From DATGUN01 sp035301285 (GTDB taxonomy: Bacteria > Bacillota > Bacilli > Bacillales > Amphibacillaceae), in NCBI GenBank assembly GCA_035301285.1, contig DATGUN010000007.1:1-64000 (forward strand): DNA of 64,000 bases, written 5' to 3'. Made by a program: the position numbers and the translations under genes. This document shows, in pieces, positions 26,568-35,203 of this stretch (position 1 is its first letter; every line of letters starts with the position of its first letter). The notes below the pieces were generated by a model. It was not told the DNA's origin, made no database searches, and saw only the letters and a list, made by a program, of their open reading frames with translations.

Positions 26568-27527
26568 ATGGAGGAAATATTACAATTATTCCCAAGTAGA
26601 GAAAAAGGAATTATCCGACAAGCAATTGGTTCAAGATGGAATGTTTTACAAGAGATTCGCATACGAATGAATCAACCGATAGAATTGAATTTTGATTGGG
26701 GTTACGAAGAAATAGACGCGATATATCCTGATCAATTATGTTGCAATTATATTGTAGAACAACTAAGTGAGCATTCGTTATATCGGTTGGAAAAGGAATT
26801 GAAAAAAGGTTATATTACGATGTCCTCAGGTCATCGGGTCGGTTTAGCAGGAAGTGTTACGACGCATAAAGGCTCAGTTCATATTATTCAGCATATTGGT
26901 TTTTTGAATATCCGAATTGCAAAGGACAAGCATGGAATTGCCGATGAAATCATGCCTTATTTATATGGTTCGAAATTACAACATACATTACTTGTGGGGC
27001 CTCCGCAAAGTGGTAAAACAACTATGTTAAGAGATATTATTCGTCATATAGGCACAGAAAAAGGACAACATCCTGCTCAAAAAGTTGGTGTAATTGATGA
27101 GCGATCAGAAATTGCAGCGTCTATTCATGGAAAACCTCAACATGCTTTAGGAAAAAGAACTGATGTAATGGATGCTTGTCCAAAAGTTGAAGGTATGATG
27201 ATGATGATTCGTTCTATGTCACCAGATGTGTTAGTAGTTGACGAGATTGGTGATGAAGAAGATGTACAAGCGATTATTGAGGCAATGCATGCTGGAATCG
27301 TTATCATTTGCACAGTTCATGCTAAGAATTTAGATGATTTGAAAAAAAGGAATGGCTTTAAAAAAATATTTGATATGAAAATGTTTGAACGGTTTATTCT
27401 GTTGAACCGCTCTAAATATCCAGGTGAAATTCTTAATATTTATAATGAAAGTTTCGTCCCAATGTATCATAAAAAGAGGTGTGAGGATGTTCAAGATAAT
27501 CGGAGCGTTATGCATCATTGGGAGTAG
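26568..27527 (+). CDS. spoIIIAA: Stage III sporulation protein AA (ATPase)
   Basis: A 319-aa secretion-type ATPase of the mother cell that drives the SpoIIIA-SpoIIQ feeding channel into the forespore. Walker A is LLVGPPQSGKTTMLRD and Walker B DVLVVDEIGDEED; CTVHAK lies where related ATPases have a His box. The N-terminal domain contains GYITMSSGHRVGLAGSV, typical of the family. AGAGAGGC lies before the ATG. The end overlaps spoIIIAB by 41 nt. yqhV, which precedes this operon in B. subtilis, is missing. Confidence 0.96.
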   Translation: MEEILQLFPSREKGIIRQAIGSRWNVLQEIRIRMNQPIELNFDWGYEEIDAIYPDQLCCNYIVEQLSEHSLYRLEKELKKGYITMSSGHRVGLAGSVTTHKGSVHIIQHIGFLNIRIAKDKHGIADEIMPYLYGSKLQHTLLVGPPQSGKTTMLRDIIRHIGTEKGQHPAQKVGVIDERSEIAASIHGKPQHALGKRTDVMDACPKVEGMMMMIRSMSPDVLVVDEIGDEEDVQAIIEAMHAGIVIICTVHAKNLDDLKKRNGFKKIFDMKMFERFILLNRSKYPGEILNIYNESFVPMYHKKRCEDVQDNRSVMHHWE

Positions 27528-28002
27528 TAGCTGGATTGGTTGGAGTTGGAGTAGAGATTTAGAAAGAAGAACAGTTCAAATTAGGCAGTGTATTAATGCT
27601 GTACAAATGTTGGAGTCAGAAATGAGATATAGCCAACTTACTTTACAAGATGCCTTTCAAAGATTAGCAAGACGATTACCTCATCCAATCTATATACTAT
27701 TTGAGAATTTAGTGAAGGATTTAGATGACTCAAAAGGCACTTTATATACCATTTGGGAAAAAGAAGTAACGAATTTCTTACCAATAACAGCAATGCGACA
27801 AGATGAAAAGGAAATTTTACTTCAATTCGGACAAACATTAGGCCAACACGACATGGTGCAACAAGAAAAACATATTCGGTTAGCATTAAGTCATTTAGAA
27901 CGTGTACTTCAATCAGCTATCAATGATGAGTATAAATATAGTAAAATGGGCAAATCTTTAGGCATTTTAACTGGTATCTTTTTTGTGTTAATCCTGATTT
28001 AG
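27487..28002 (+). CDS. spoIIIAB: Stage III sporulation protein AB
   Basis: A 171-aa GspF-like protein with an N-terminal membrane helix (FKIIGALCIIGSSSWIGWSW) and a C-terminal one (about 152-171), with a helical domain between (RRTVQIRQCINAVQMLESEMRYS). It is thought to connect the SpoIIIAA ATPase with the membrane ring. The start at 27487 has AGAGGTGTGAGG before it; an ATG 63 nt upstream lies deep in spoIIIAA without a good site. Confidence 0.93.
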   Translation: MFKIIGALCIIGSSSWIGWSWSRDLERRTVQIRQCINAVQMLESEMRYSQLTLQDAFQRLARRLPHPIYILFENLVKDLDDSKGTLYTIWEKEVTNFLPITAMRQDEKEILLQFGQTLGQHDMVQQEKHIRLALSHLERVLQSAINDEYKYSKMGKSLGILTGIFFVLILI

Positions 28003-28020
28003 TTACAAAGGAGCAGGTGT

Positions 28021-28227
28021 ATGTTAAACGAAACAGCTATATTGTTTCAAATTGCAGGGATTGGAATCATTGTTGCCTTAATTCAGTCTATATTAAAGCA
28101 AATGAATAAAGAAGAAGTTGGTCAATTTGTAACATTAGCTGGTTTTATCATTGTTTTATTAATGGTGATTAATCGTTTGGGAGAGTTATTCCAGCAAATA
28201 AAATCAGTATTTCTTTTTCAGGGATAG
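28021..28227 (+). CDS. spoIIIAC: Stage III sporulation protein AC
   Basis: A 68-aa protein with two membrane helices joined by the loop KQMNKEEVGQ. It is a small membrane subunit of the SpoIIIA complex in the mother cell. AAAGGAG lies before the ATG. Only 3 nt separate it from spoIIIAD. Confidence 0.93.
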   Translation: MLNETAILFQIAGIGIIVALIQSILKQMNKEEVGQFVTLAGFIIVLLMVINRLGELFQQIKSVFLFQG

Positions 28228-28230
28228 CAA

Positions 28231-28623
28231 ATGGATATCACACAAATTGTATTAATTGGTTTGGTAGTAAGTATTCTATTCATCATTGTAAAAGATGTGA
28301 ATCCAGCATTTGCTTATTTTTTAGTAATGTGCACAGGTGTATTGCTCTTTTTTATGATCATGCAACAAATTGTAGCCGTATTCCGTTTAGTCGAAAAACT
28401 TGGTGAGAAAGCTCATATTGAAAGTGTTTATATTACAACGATTTTAAAAGTAATTGGTATTGCGTATATCGCAGAACTAGGTGTTCATTTTACGAAAGAT
28501 GCGGGATTGGAATCAATTGCAGCAAAAATAGAATTGGCTGGAAAAATTGCTATTTTAATGCTTGCTATACCAATCATTCAAGCGGTTATGGAAACAATTC
28601 TTGGATTTCTACCAGGCTCATAA
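28231..28623 (+). CDS. spoIIIAD: Stage III sporulation protein AD
   Basis: A 130-aa membrane protein with about four helices. The conserved segment KAHIESVYITTILKVIGIAYIAELGVHFTKDAG lies in the middle. It is part of the membrane platform of the mother-cell to forespore channel. It is translated directly after spoIIIAC. Confidence 0.94.
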   Translation: MDITQIVLIGLVVSILFIIVKDVNPAFAYFLVMCTGVLLFFMIMQQIVAVFRLVEKLGEKAHIESVYITTILKVIGIAYIAELGVHFTKDAGLESIAAKIELAGKIAILMLAIPIIQAVMETILGFLPGS

Positions 28624-28660
28624 ATTATAACAATGTATGTGGTAAAAGGAGTCAAAAGGC

Positions 28661-29842
28661 ATGAAAAAAGTTCTTCAAGTATTTATGCTTATCCTTTTTT
28701 TCTTTATTGTGTTTTTACAAGCTAATCCCGTCATTGCAGAAGAAAATCAAGAACAAGAAAAGTTAGAAGATGAATTAATCGAAGAGCTTTCATTTAAAGA
28801 AATTGAAAAGTATTGGAATAAGGTAACTTCGGATTATCAAGGATATGTCCCAGAATTAGAAAAAACCTCTGTCATGGATTATATTAAACAAAAAGAAAAG
28901 CTCTCTTTTAAAAATATTTTAAAAGGTGTTAGTGAATATTTCCTCTATGAATTACTACTTAATGGCAAATTACTCGGGACCCTCATAGTCCTAGTGCTCT
29001 TTTCCACATTTTTGCAAACCATTCATTCTGCTTTTGAGAAAAATGCAGTTAGTAAAATTGCATATTTTGTTGTTTACTTTGTATTAATTTTTGTTTTATT
29101 GAATAGTTTTTATTCCGTTTTTGAATATACAAAAGATACTATACAACAACTAAGTGATTTCATGCTTGCGTTATTGCCAATGTTATTAGGCTTAATGTCT
29201 TCGTTTGGAAATTTATTAGCAGTTTCTTTTTTTCAACCAATTATTATTTTCATCATTTATTTAAGCAGCTTAATCGTATCGAAGTTTAGCTTACCATTAC
29301 TGTTTTTATCAGCTTTATTGTTTATTGTTAGCTTTTTAAATGAGCAATTTAAGTTAATTCATTTAGCTAAATTGTTAAGAACAGTGTCTGTTGGCATATT
29401 GGGGATTTTGATGACAATCTTTATTAGTGTCATGTCTATCCAAGGAACTGCATCTGCAGTCCAAGATGGTATTGCCATGAAAACAACAAAGTTTATTACA
29501 GGCAATTTTATCCCAGTGATTGGTAGAACTTTTACAGATGCGACAGACACTGTGTTTACAGCTTCTCTCTTATTAAAAAATACAGTCGGAATTGTTGGGT
29601 TAATCCTCATATCATTTATTACTTTATTCCCTGTTTTAAAAATTGGGGCCATTGGATTGATATATAAAGTATCAGCAGCTATTTTGGAGCCACTTGGAGA
29701 CGGACCGATGGTAGATATGATTGCTGAGATGAGTAAATATATATTTTACGTTTTAGCTTGTTTATTAGTTGTAACATTAATGTTCTTCTTAGCAATTGTA
29801 ATTATTATTGTAGCTAGCAATGTAACACTATTTCTCAGATAG
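28661..29842 (+). CDS. spoIIIAE: Stage III sporulation protein AE
   Basis: A 393-aa polytopic membrane protein with a cleavable signal peptide (MKKVLQVFMLILFFFIVFLQ onward, likely cleaved after VIA), an acidic N-terminal outside segment, and about eight helices. Motifs such as LPMLLGLMSSFGN, TTKFITGNFIPVIGR and EPLGDGPMVDMI are typical. It is the largest membrane subunit of the SpoIIIA channel. AAAGGAG lies upstream. Confidence 0.95.
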   Translation: MKKVLQVFMLILFFFIVFLQANPVIAEENQEQEKLEDELIEELSFKEIEKYWNKVTSDYQGYVPELEKTSVMDYIKQKEKLSFKNILKGVSEYFLYELLLNGKLLGTLIVLVLFSTFLQTIHSAFEKNAVSKIAYFVVYFVLIFVLLNSFYSVFEYTKDTIQQLSDFMLALLPMLLGLMSSFGNLLAVSFFQPIIIFIIYLSSLIVSKFSLPLLFLSALLFIVSFLNEQFKLIHLAKLLRTVSVGILGILMTIFISVMSIQGTASAVQDGIAMKTTKFITGNFIPVIGRTFTDATDTVFTASLLLKNTVGIVGLILISFITLFPVLKIGAIGLIYKVSAAILEPLGDGPMVDMIAEMSKYIFYVLACLLVVTLMFFLAIVIIIVASNVTLFLR

Positions 29843-29852
29843 GATGAAATAG

Positions 29853-30485
29853 ATGGATGCGATTATGGATTGGATTAAGCAAATTGTGATGTTTATTTTA
29901 TTAGCTTCAATTATTGATTTAATGATTCCACATTCAAAGTTTTCTAAATATGTAAGATTGGTTATTGGATTCATTTTTATTTTAATTTTTATGAATCCGT
30001 TATTTAAATTATTTGGAACGGATCTTACAAGTCAAATCAATCAAATAACAGACAAAATTTATGAATCAGCATCGGACGATAAGATGAAAAAATCAGTTCA
30101 ACTAAAAAAAAGTGAAATACAATCTCAACAAGAAGCATATGTTTTAGAAAAGATGGATGTCCAACTAAAAGAAAAAGTACAAGCGGATTTGCAAAAAAAA
30201 TTAAATGTACAAATCAACAAGCTGGATTTTTCTTTTAAGAAAGAGATGGAATGGACTCCAGAAAATTTAAAACAGATTGATGTCTATTTAGAAAAAGCAG
30301 ATAGACGTTCTTCAAATGAAGAGAAAGGAGTTGTAAATGAAATAGATAAAGTTGAAATTATGAATAAGGAAAATGAGGAGAAACAGGAAAAGCCCAATAT
30401 AGAAAAAGTTAAACAATTATTAACGAAAAAATGGGGGATTGAGAAGGATGAACTAACGATATATTGGGAGGGTAGCGAAGAGTGA
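29853..30485 (+). CDS. spoIIIAF: Stage III sporulation protein AF
   Basis: A 210-aa protein with two N-terminal membrane helices (about 8-27 and 34-52) and a soluble domain of ring-building type exposed between the two membranes around the forespore. The domain carries the segment KKLNVQINKLDFSF and ends VKQLLTKKWGIEKDELTIYWEG. It overlaps spoIIIAG by 4 nt. Confidence 0.93.
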   Translation: MDAIMDWIKQIVMFILLASIIDLMIPHSKFSKYVRLVIGFIFILIFMNPLFKLFGTDLTSQINQITDKIYESASDDKMKKSVQLKKSEIQSQQEAYVLEKMDVQLKEKVQADLQKKLNVQINKLDFSFKKEMEWTPENLKQIDVYLEKADRRSSNEEKGVVNEIDKVEIMNKENEEKQEKPNIEKVKQLLTKKWGIEKDELTIYWEGSEE

Positions 30486-31096
30486 AAGAAAAATGGGAAT
30501 CTTTAAAAAAACTTGTTTCTAAAATACCATCGAAAAATCTTAAATATAGTTTGATCATCGCGATAATAGGGGTCTGTTTATTATTAATTAGTAATTTACT
30601 TACAGGACCTGATAAAGAAACAACAGATGTAATCAAAGAATCTAATCAAGATCAAGAAGCTGTACAAACAAACGCTGGAACAGATAAAGATGAAACTGTT
30701 ATGAAATTAGAAAAGACTTATGAAGATGACTTAGAAAAAATGTTAGAGCAAATTAAAGGGATTTCAAAAGTAGAAGTTATGGTTAATTTGGATTCAACAA
30801 AAGAAGACGTTTACGAAAAGAATTTAATTTCTGGGAAGCAAACAACGGATGAATCAGATACAAATGGTGGCAAAAGAATTGTAGAAGATGATACTGAGGA
30901 AACTCAAACTGTACTCGTTCGTCAGGGAGATAAAGAAGTTCCCTTAAAAGTTCAAACAAAAAAGCCAAAAGTAAGAGGGGTGTTTGTCATTGCTAATGGC
31001 GTTGAAAAAGCTAAAGCGAAAAAATGGGTTATTGAATCGACATCAAGAGTATTAGAAGTTCCATCGCATCGAGTTTCTGTGATTCCTAAAGAATGA
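30482..31096 (+). CDS. spoIIIAG: Stage III sporulation protein AG
   Basis: A 204-aa protein with one membrane helix (about 21-38) and an outside ring-building domain (IKGISKVEVMVNLDSTKEDVYEKN, then KPKVRGVFVIANGVEKAKAKKWVIESTSRVLEVPSHRVSVIPK). In B. subtilis the AG ring lines the channel between mother cell and forespore. It starts with GTG, with GGGTAG upstream, in a 4-nt overlap with spoIIIAF. Confidence 0.94.
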   Translation: MKEKWESLKKLVSKIPSKNLKYSLIIAIIGVCLLLISNLLTGPDKETTDVIKESNQDQEAVQTNAGTDKDETVMKLEKTYEDDLEKMLEQIKGISKVEVMVNLDSTKEDVYEKNLISGKQTTDESDTNGGKRIVEDDTEETQTVLVRQGDKEVPLKVQTKKPKVRGVFVIANGVEKAKAKKWVIESTSRVLEVPSHRVSVIPKE

Positions 31097-31107
31097 GGAG
31101 GAGTAAT

Positions 31108-31683
31108 ATGTTAAAAAAACAAACTGTATGGCTACTAACGATGCTGAGTTTAATTATTGTACTAAGTGCATATTATATGCTATCTCCTAATAATGGTGAT
31201 TTAGCATATATTGATCAAGGTGAAGATGAGACGGAAACGACGTCTGGCAAAGCAGAAACTAAAAAAGATGACAAAACAAAGAAAGATGAGAAAGGCGAAG
31301 TTACAGATGTAGAAAATGTTGGACAAGATGAGCTATTCACGACAATTAGAATGGAACTACAAGATGAACGTAGCAAAAAAGAAGATCGCTTAAATGAGGT
31401 AATTGCTTCAAGTAGTACTTCAACTGAAGAGAAAAATAAAGCACTTGAAGATATCAATGATTTAGAAAATGCTTCGACAAAAGAAACAATTTTACAAGAC
31501 TCTATCATGTCTTTGAAAGAGAATTATAAGGATGTTTTAGTACGTTCAGAAAAGGATAAAGTTCATGTTCATGTCAAAGTAGATAAGTTGTCAAAAGGTG
31601 AAGTGATTGACATTATGCAACTAGTTCGCGATGAATTCGGTGATAAAAAAGTAGATGTTAATTACCAATCGAATGATAGCTAA
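31108..31683 (+). CDS. spoIIIAH: Stage III sporulation protein AH
   Basis: A 191-aa protein with an N-terminal membrane helix (about 6-24), a very charged linker, and a C-terminal ring-building domain (about 90-190) that in B. subtilis binds SpoIIQ of the forespore across the intermembrane space. The start at 31108 is chosen because GAGGAGG lies 5 nt upstream; the ATG at 31093 overlaps the spoIIIAG stop. Last gene of the operon. Confidence 0.94.
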   Translation: MLKKQTVWLLTMLSLIIVLSAYYMLSPNNGDLAYIDQGEDETETTSGKAETKKDDKTKKDEKGEVTDVENVGQDELFTTIRMELQDERSKKEDRLNEVIASSSTSTEEKNKALEDINDLENASTKETILQDSIMSLKENYKDVLVRSEKDKVHVHVKVDKLSKGEVIDIMQLVRDEFGDKKVDVNYQSNDS

Positions 31684-31707
31684 CTAAGAAAACTCGAATA
31701 ATTATCA

Positions 31708-31759
31708 AAAGACCTGGTTATTTGTTATCTAAAAAAGAAGCAAATACAGGTCTTTAATT
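31708..31759 (+). terminator. Terminator of the spoIIIA operon
   Basis: A 9-bp stem (AAGACCTG with CAGGTCTT plus flanking A-T) with a long inner loop that has further pairing, 25 nt after spoIIIAH; T residues follow. Confidence 0.65.
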
Positions 31760-31925
31760 TTATAAACAATTTGTCGCACTATACTTATACTACTGATATA
31801 ATATAAATAGTTTAGTTCATTTTTAGGGTTAGTATATGTTGATGTAGGAGAAGTGTTTATCGTAAAATGAACTAGATCATGTTAAGTTATAATAATTTAC
31901 TTATTCGAGGGAGTGCCAATAAACA

Positions 31926-32411
31926 ATGCTTAATATAGAAGAAATTAGAGAAATTGTTAAAATGATTGATCAATCATCTGTAAATGAGTTTAATTATGAA
32001 ACGAATGGAACATCAATTAGTTTAAAGAAATCTAATGGTGTTGTGCAACAAGTAAGTACGGAACCTGCTGCAGTTCAGCCGGTTGAAACCATTACAAATG
32101 TTGAACAATCAACTGTTCAAACGAAACCTGCTGAACAAGAAATGGAAGCGACAAAAGAAACAGTTGATTATGACTATGAAATTGTTTCACCTATGGTTGG
32201 GACACTTTACCGTGCTTCATCACCTGAACACGACCCATTTGTTGAGGTTGGCACAGTAGTACAAGAGAATTCTGTTGTTTGTATTGTAGAAGCAATGAAA
32301 CTATTTAATGAAATTGCCTCAGAAGTGAACGGTGAAATTGTTGAGGTACTCGTACAAGATGGGGAATTGGTTGAATTTGGTCAACCATTATTTAGAGTAA
32401 AAACTAAATGA
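31926..32411 (+). CDS. accB: Biotin carboxyl carrier protein of acetyl-CoA carboxylase
   Basis: A 161-aa carrier that brings carboxybiotin from AccC to the carboxyltransferase in the first step of fatty acid synthesis. The N-terminal helix (LNIEEIREIVKMIDQSS) is followed by a Pro/Gln/Glu-rich linker (about 45-85) and the biotinyl domain, with the modified lysine in VEAMKLFNEI (Lys125). GAGGGAG lies before the ATG. It is followed at 14 nt by accC. Confidence 0.97.
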   Translation: MLNIEEIREIVKMIDQSSVNEFNYETNGTSISLKKSNGVVQQVSTEPAAVQPVETITNVEQSTVQTKPAEQEMEATKETVDYDYEIVSPMVGTLYRASSPEHDPFVEVGTVVQENSVVCIVEAMKLFNEIASEVNGEIVEVLVQDGELVEFGQPLFRVKTK

Positions 32412-32425
32412 GGGGACGAAAGCTA

Positions 32426-33793
32426 GTGTTACATAAAATTTTAATTGCGAACAGAGGGGAGATTGCTGTTCGCATTATACGTGCATGTAAAGAAATGGAT
32501 ATAGAAACGGTTGCTGTATATTCTGAAGCGGATAAAGATGCCTTACATGTAAAATTAGCAGATGAAGCATACTGTATCGGACCAACTGCTTCGAAAGACA
32601 GTTATTTAAACATTACGAACATTATGAGCGTGGCAACATCAACGGGTGTAGATGCAATTCATCCAGGTTATGGCTTCTTAGCTGAAAATGCTGATTTTGC
32701 TGAGATTTGCAGGGCTTGTAATGTGAAATTTATTGGTCCGACACCAGAAGCCATTCAAAAAATGGGTATTAAAGATGTTGCGAGAGAAACAATGAAAGAA
32801 GCGAATGTACCAATTGTCCCTGGTTCAAATGGTATTATTGAAACAGAAGAAGAAGCGATTAAACTAGGTGAAGAAATCGGATATCCAGTCATCATTAAAG
32901 CTACGGCAGGTGGTGGTGGAAAAGGTATACGTGTTGCAAAAGACGAAGAAGATTTAATTAAAGGGATTCGTGTAACTCAAAAAGAAGCAGAAACAGCTTT
33001 TGGTAATCCAGGTGTATACATAGAAAAGTTTATAGAAGATTTCCGTCATGTCGAGATTCAAATTATTGCGGATGAACATGGGAATGTTGTTCATTTAGGT
33101 GAAAGAGATTGCTCGATTCAAAGACGTCTTCAGAAATTAATTGAAGAAACGCCTTCACCAGCAATTACACCAGAAATTAGAGAAAAAATGGGTGAAGCAT
33201 CAGTAAAAGCAGCTAAAGCTGTAGGATATGTTGGAGCAGGAACAATTGAGTATATATTCGATCGCCAGTCTCAGCAATTTTATTTTATGGAGATGAATAC
33301 GCGGATTCAAGTTGAGCATCCCGTTACTGAAATGGTGACAGGAATAGACCTCATTAAAGAACAAATAAGAATTGCCAATCATGAACCTTTATCATTCACC
33401 CAAGAATCAGTTGAATTTAATGGTTGGGCGATAGAATGCCGTATTAATGCAGAAAATCCATTAAAAAACTTTATGCCTTCTCCTGGTGTAATCGATATGT
33501 ACTTGGCACCAGGCGGTAATGGTGTACGTGTAGATTCAGCGGCATATCAAGATTATATGATTTCACCACATTATGATTCAATGATTGCGAAATTAATTAC
33601 CTTTGGTAACACAAGAAAAGAAGCGGTACAAAAAATGCGACGTGCTTTAGATGAATTTATTATTGAAGGTATTCATACGTCCATTCCATTTCATAAAGCA
33701 ATGATGAGAAATGATGTCTTTATAGCGGGAGATTTTAACACGAACTTCTTAGAAGAAAATGATATTATTTCTGAAATTGAGCAAGATGAGTAA
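32426..33793 (+). CDS. accC: Biotin carboxylase
   Basis: A 455-aa ATP-grasp enzyme that carboxylates biotin on AccB. It contains LIANRGEIAVRIIRACKE, KATAGGGGKGIRV (glycine-rich ATP loop), the CSIQRR segment, and MEMNTRIQVEHPVTEMVTG. The start is taken as GTG at 32426: GAGGGG lies 10 nt before it, and the N terminus then matches other AccC proteins. An ATG at 32408 overlaps the accB stop and has no site. It may also serve the acyl-CoA carboxyltransferase at 57 kb, which has no biotin carboxylase beside it. Confidence 0.96.
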   Translation: MLHKILIANRGEIAVRIIRACKEMDIETVAVYSEADKDALHVKLADEAYCIGPTASKDSYLNITNIMSVATSTGVDAIHPGYGFLAENADFAEICRACNVKFIGPTPEAIQKMGIKDVARETMKEANVPIVPGSNGIIETEEEAIKLGEEIGYPVIIKATAGGGGKGIRVAKDEEDLIKGIRVTQKEAETAFGNPGVYIEKFIEDFRHVEIQIIADEHGNVVHLGERDCSIQRRLQKLIEETPSPAITPEIREKMGEASVKAAKAVGYVGAGTIEYIFDRQSQQFYFMEMNTRIQVEHPVTEMVTGIDLIKEQIRIANHEPLSFTQESVEFNGWAIECRINAENPLKNFMPSPGVIDMYLAPGGNGVRVDSAAYQDYMISPHYDSMIAKLITFGNTRKEAVQKMRRALDEFIIEGIHTSIPFHKAMMRNDVFIAGDFNTNFLEENDIISEIEQDE

Positions 33794-33879
33794 TGTACGT
33801 ATAGTGAATTTTAATTCTTTTACATTAAAATATACGGTTTTGTATTTAAAATTTTAAAACAGGGAATAGGTTGAAGTAG

Positions 33880-33908
33880 GTCAAGTTATTGACTTTACTC
33901 CTATATAA
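33880..33908 (+). promoter_or_regulatory. Promoter-like region with a palindrome before nusB
   Basis: A GTCAA-4-TTGAC palindrome (33880-33893) stands just where the -35 box should be relative to a TATAAT (33903-33908), 35 nt upstream of nusB. No good -35 exists at 16-18 nt spacing. This looks like an operator or an activator-dependent promoter. B. subtilis has yqhY in this gap; it is absent here. Confidence 0.4.
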
Positions 33909-33942
33909 TAGTTAGTGAACTGTATTAGAAGGAGTTTATAAA

Positions 33943-34323
33943 ATGAATCGGCATGAATCAAGAAAAAGAGCCTTTCAAGTATTATATCAGCTTGACTGGA
34001 ATACAGTTGAATCAAGGGATGTGATTGAGCATTCTTTTGGAGAGATGGATCAAAACGATTTCTTTGACACATTGATTTCTGGTGTTCGAGATAAAAAAGA
34101 TGAATTAGATCAGCTCATTATCGAACATTTAGAAAACTGGTCAATTGATCGGATTGCAACAACAGAAAAAACCATTTTACGTATTGCTGTCTTTGAAATG
34201 AAATACTTAGGTGATATACCAGTAAATGTATCTATTAATGAGGCAGTTGAATTGGCAAATGTGTTTGGAGATGAGAAATCGGGTAGATTCGTCAATGGTG
34301 TATTATCTAAAATAACATTTTGA
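33943..34323 (+). CDS. nusB: Transcription antitermination protein NusB
   Basis: A 126-aa all-helical RNA-binding protein that with NusE (S10) binds boxA RNA and supports full rRNA transcription. It starts NRHESRKRAFQVLYQLDW and ends with ILRIAVFEMKYLGDIPVNVSINEAVELANVFGDEKSGRFVNGVLSKI, the family hallmark. AAGGAG lies before the ATG. It leads the nusB-folD-xseA-xseB-ispA-OLE-oapA run. Confidence 0.96.
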   Translation: MNRHESRKRAFQVLYQLDWNTVESRDVIEHSFGEMDQNDFFDTLISGVRDKKDELDQLIIEHLENWSIDRIATTEKTILRIAVFEMKYLGDIPVNVSINEAVELANVFGDEKSGRFVNGVLSKITF

Positions 34324-34339
34324 AAAGGAGATGTTCTCT

Positions 34340-35203
34340 TTGTCAACAACTACAGCTGAGGTTATTAACGGTAAAGACTTATCACACGATATGAAAATGG
34401 ATATGAAAACTGAGGTTTCAGAACTAAAACAGACAGGCATTACACCACACCTAACTGTACTTTTAGTTGGCGATGACCCGGCATCAAAATCCTATGTTTC
34501 GGGCAAGAAAAAAGCTTGTGATCAAACAGGTATTTCATCAGATGTAACAGAACTCGAGCCTACTATTTCGGAAGGAGAACTTCTGCAACGAATAGAAGAC
34601 TTGAATAATGATCCTAAAGTACATGGTATCCTTGTACAATTGCCATTACCAAATCATATTGATGAACAAAAGGTAATTGAAACAATTGATCCATCAAAAG
34701 ATGTTGATGGTTTTCACCCTGTTAATATTGGAAGAATGATGATTGGTGAAGATACATTTTTACCATGTACACCTTATGGAATTATCACAATGTTAAAATC
34801 AAAAAATATTAATATTGAAGGTAAGCATGCTGTGATTGTTGGACGAAGCAATATTGTTGGAAAACCGGTTGGTCAACTATTATTGAACGAGAATGCTACC
34901 GTAACATATTGCCACTCACGTACAAAAAATCTACGTGATTTCACACGTTCTGCTGATATTTTAGTAGCTGCTGTTGGTAAGCCTCATGTGATTACTGGAG
35001 ACGATGTCAAAGAAGGGGCGATTGTAGTTGATGTGGGTGTTAATAGAGTAGAGGATGGATCTCTAACAGGTGATGTTGACTTTGAGAGTGCTAAACAAAA
35101 AGCTTCATATATTACACCTGTACCTCGTGGCGTAGGACCTATGACAATTACAATGTTACTCAAAAATACAATTAAGGCAGCAAAGGAACTTGCTAAATCG
35201 TGA
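34340..35203 (+). CDS. folD: Methylenetetrahydrofolate dehydrogenase/cyclohydrolase
   Basis: A 287-aa two-activity enzyme linking 5,10-methylene-THF and 10-formyl-THF with NADP. It has the YVSGKKKACDQTGI segment with the catalytic Lys, VHGILVQLPLP, PSKDVDGFHPVN, GRSNIVGKPVGQLLL and VPRGVGPMTITMLL. The start is TTG at 34340: AAAAGGAG is 8-9 nt away, whereas the ATG at 34331 directly touches this site. The last codons overlap xseA by 4 nt. Confidence 0.96.
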   Translation: MSTTTAEVINGKDLSHDMKMDMKTEVSELKQTGITPHLTVLLVGDDPASKSYVSGKKKACDQTGISSDVTELEPTISEGELLQRIEDLNNDPKVHGILVQLPLPNHIDEQKVIETIDPSKDVDGFHPVNIGRMMIGEDTFLPCTPYGIITMLKSKNINIEGKHAVIVGRSNIVGKPVGQLLLNENATVTYCHSRTKNLRDFTRSADILVAAVGKPHVITGDDVKEGAIVVDVGVNRVEDGSLTGDVDFESAKQKASYITPVPRGVGPMTITMLLKNTIKAAKELAKS

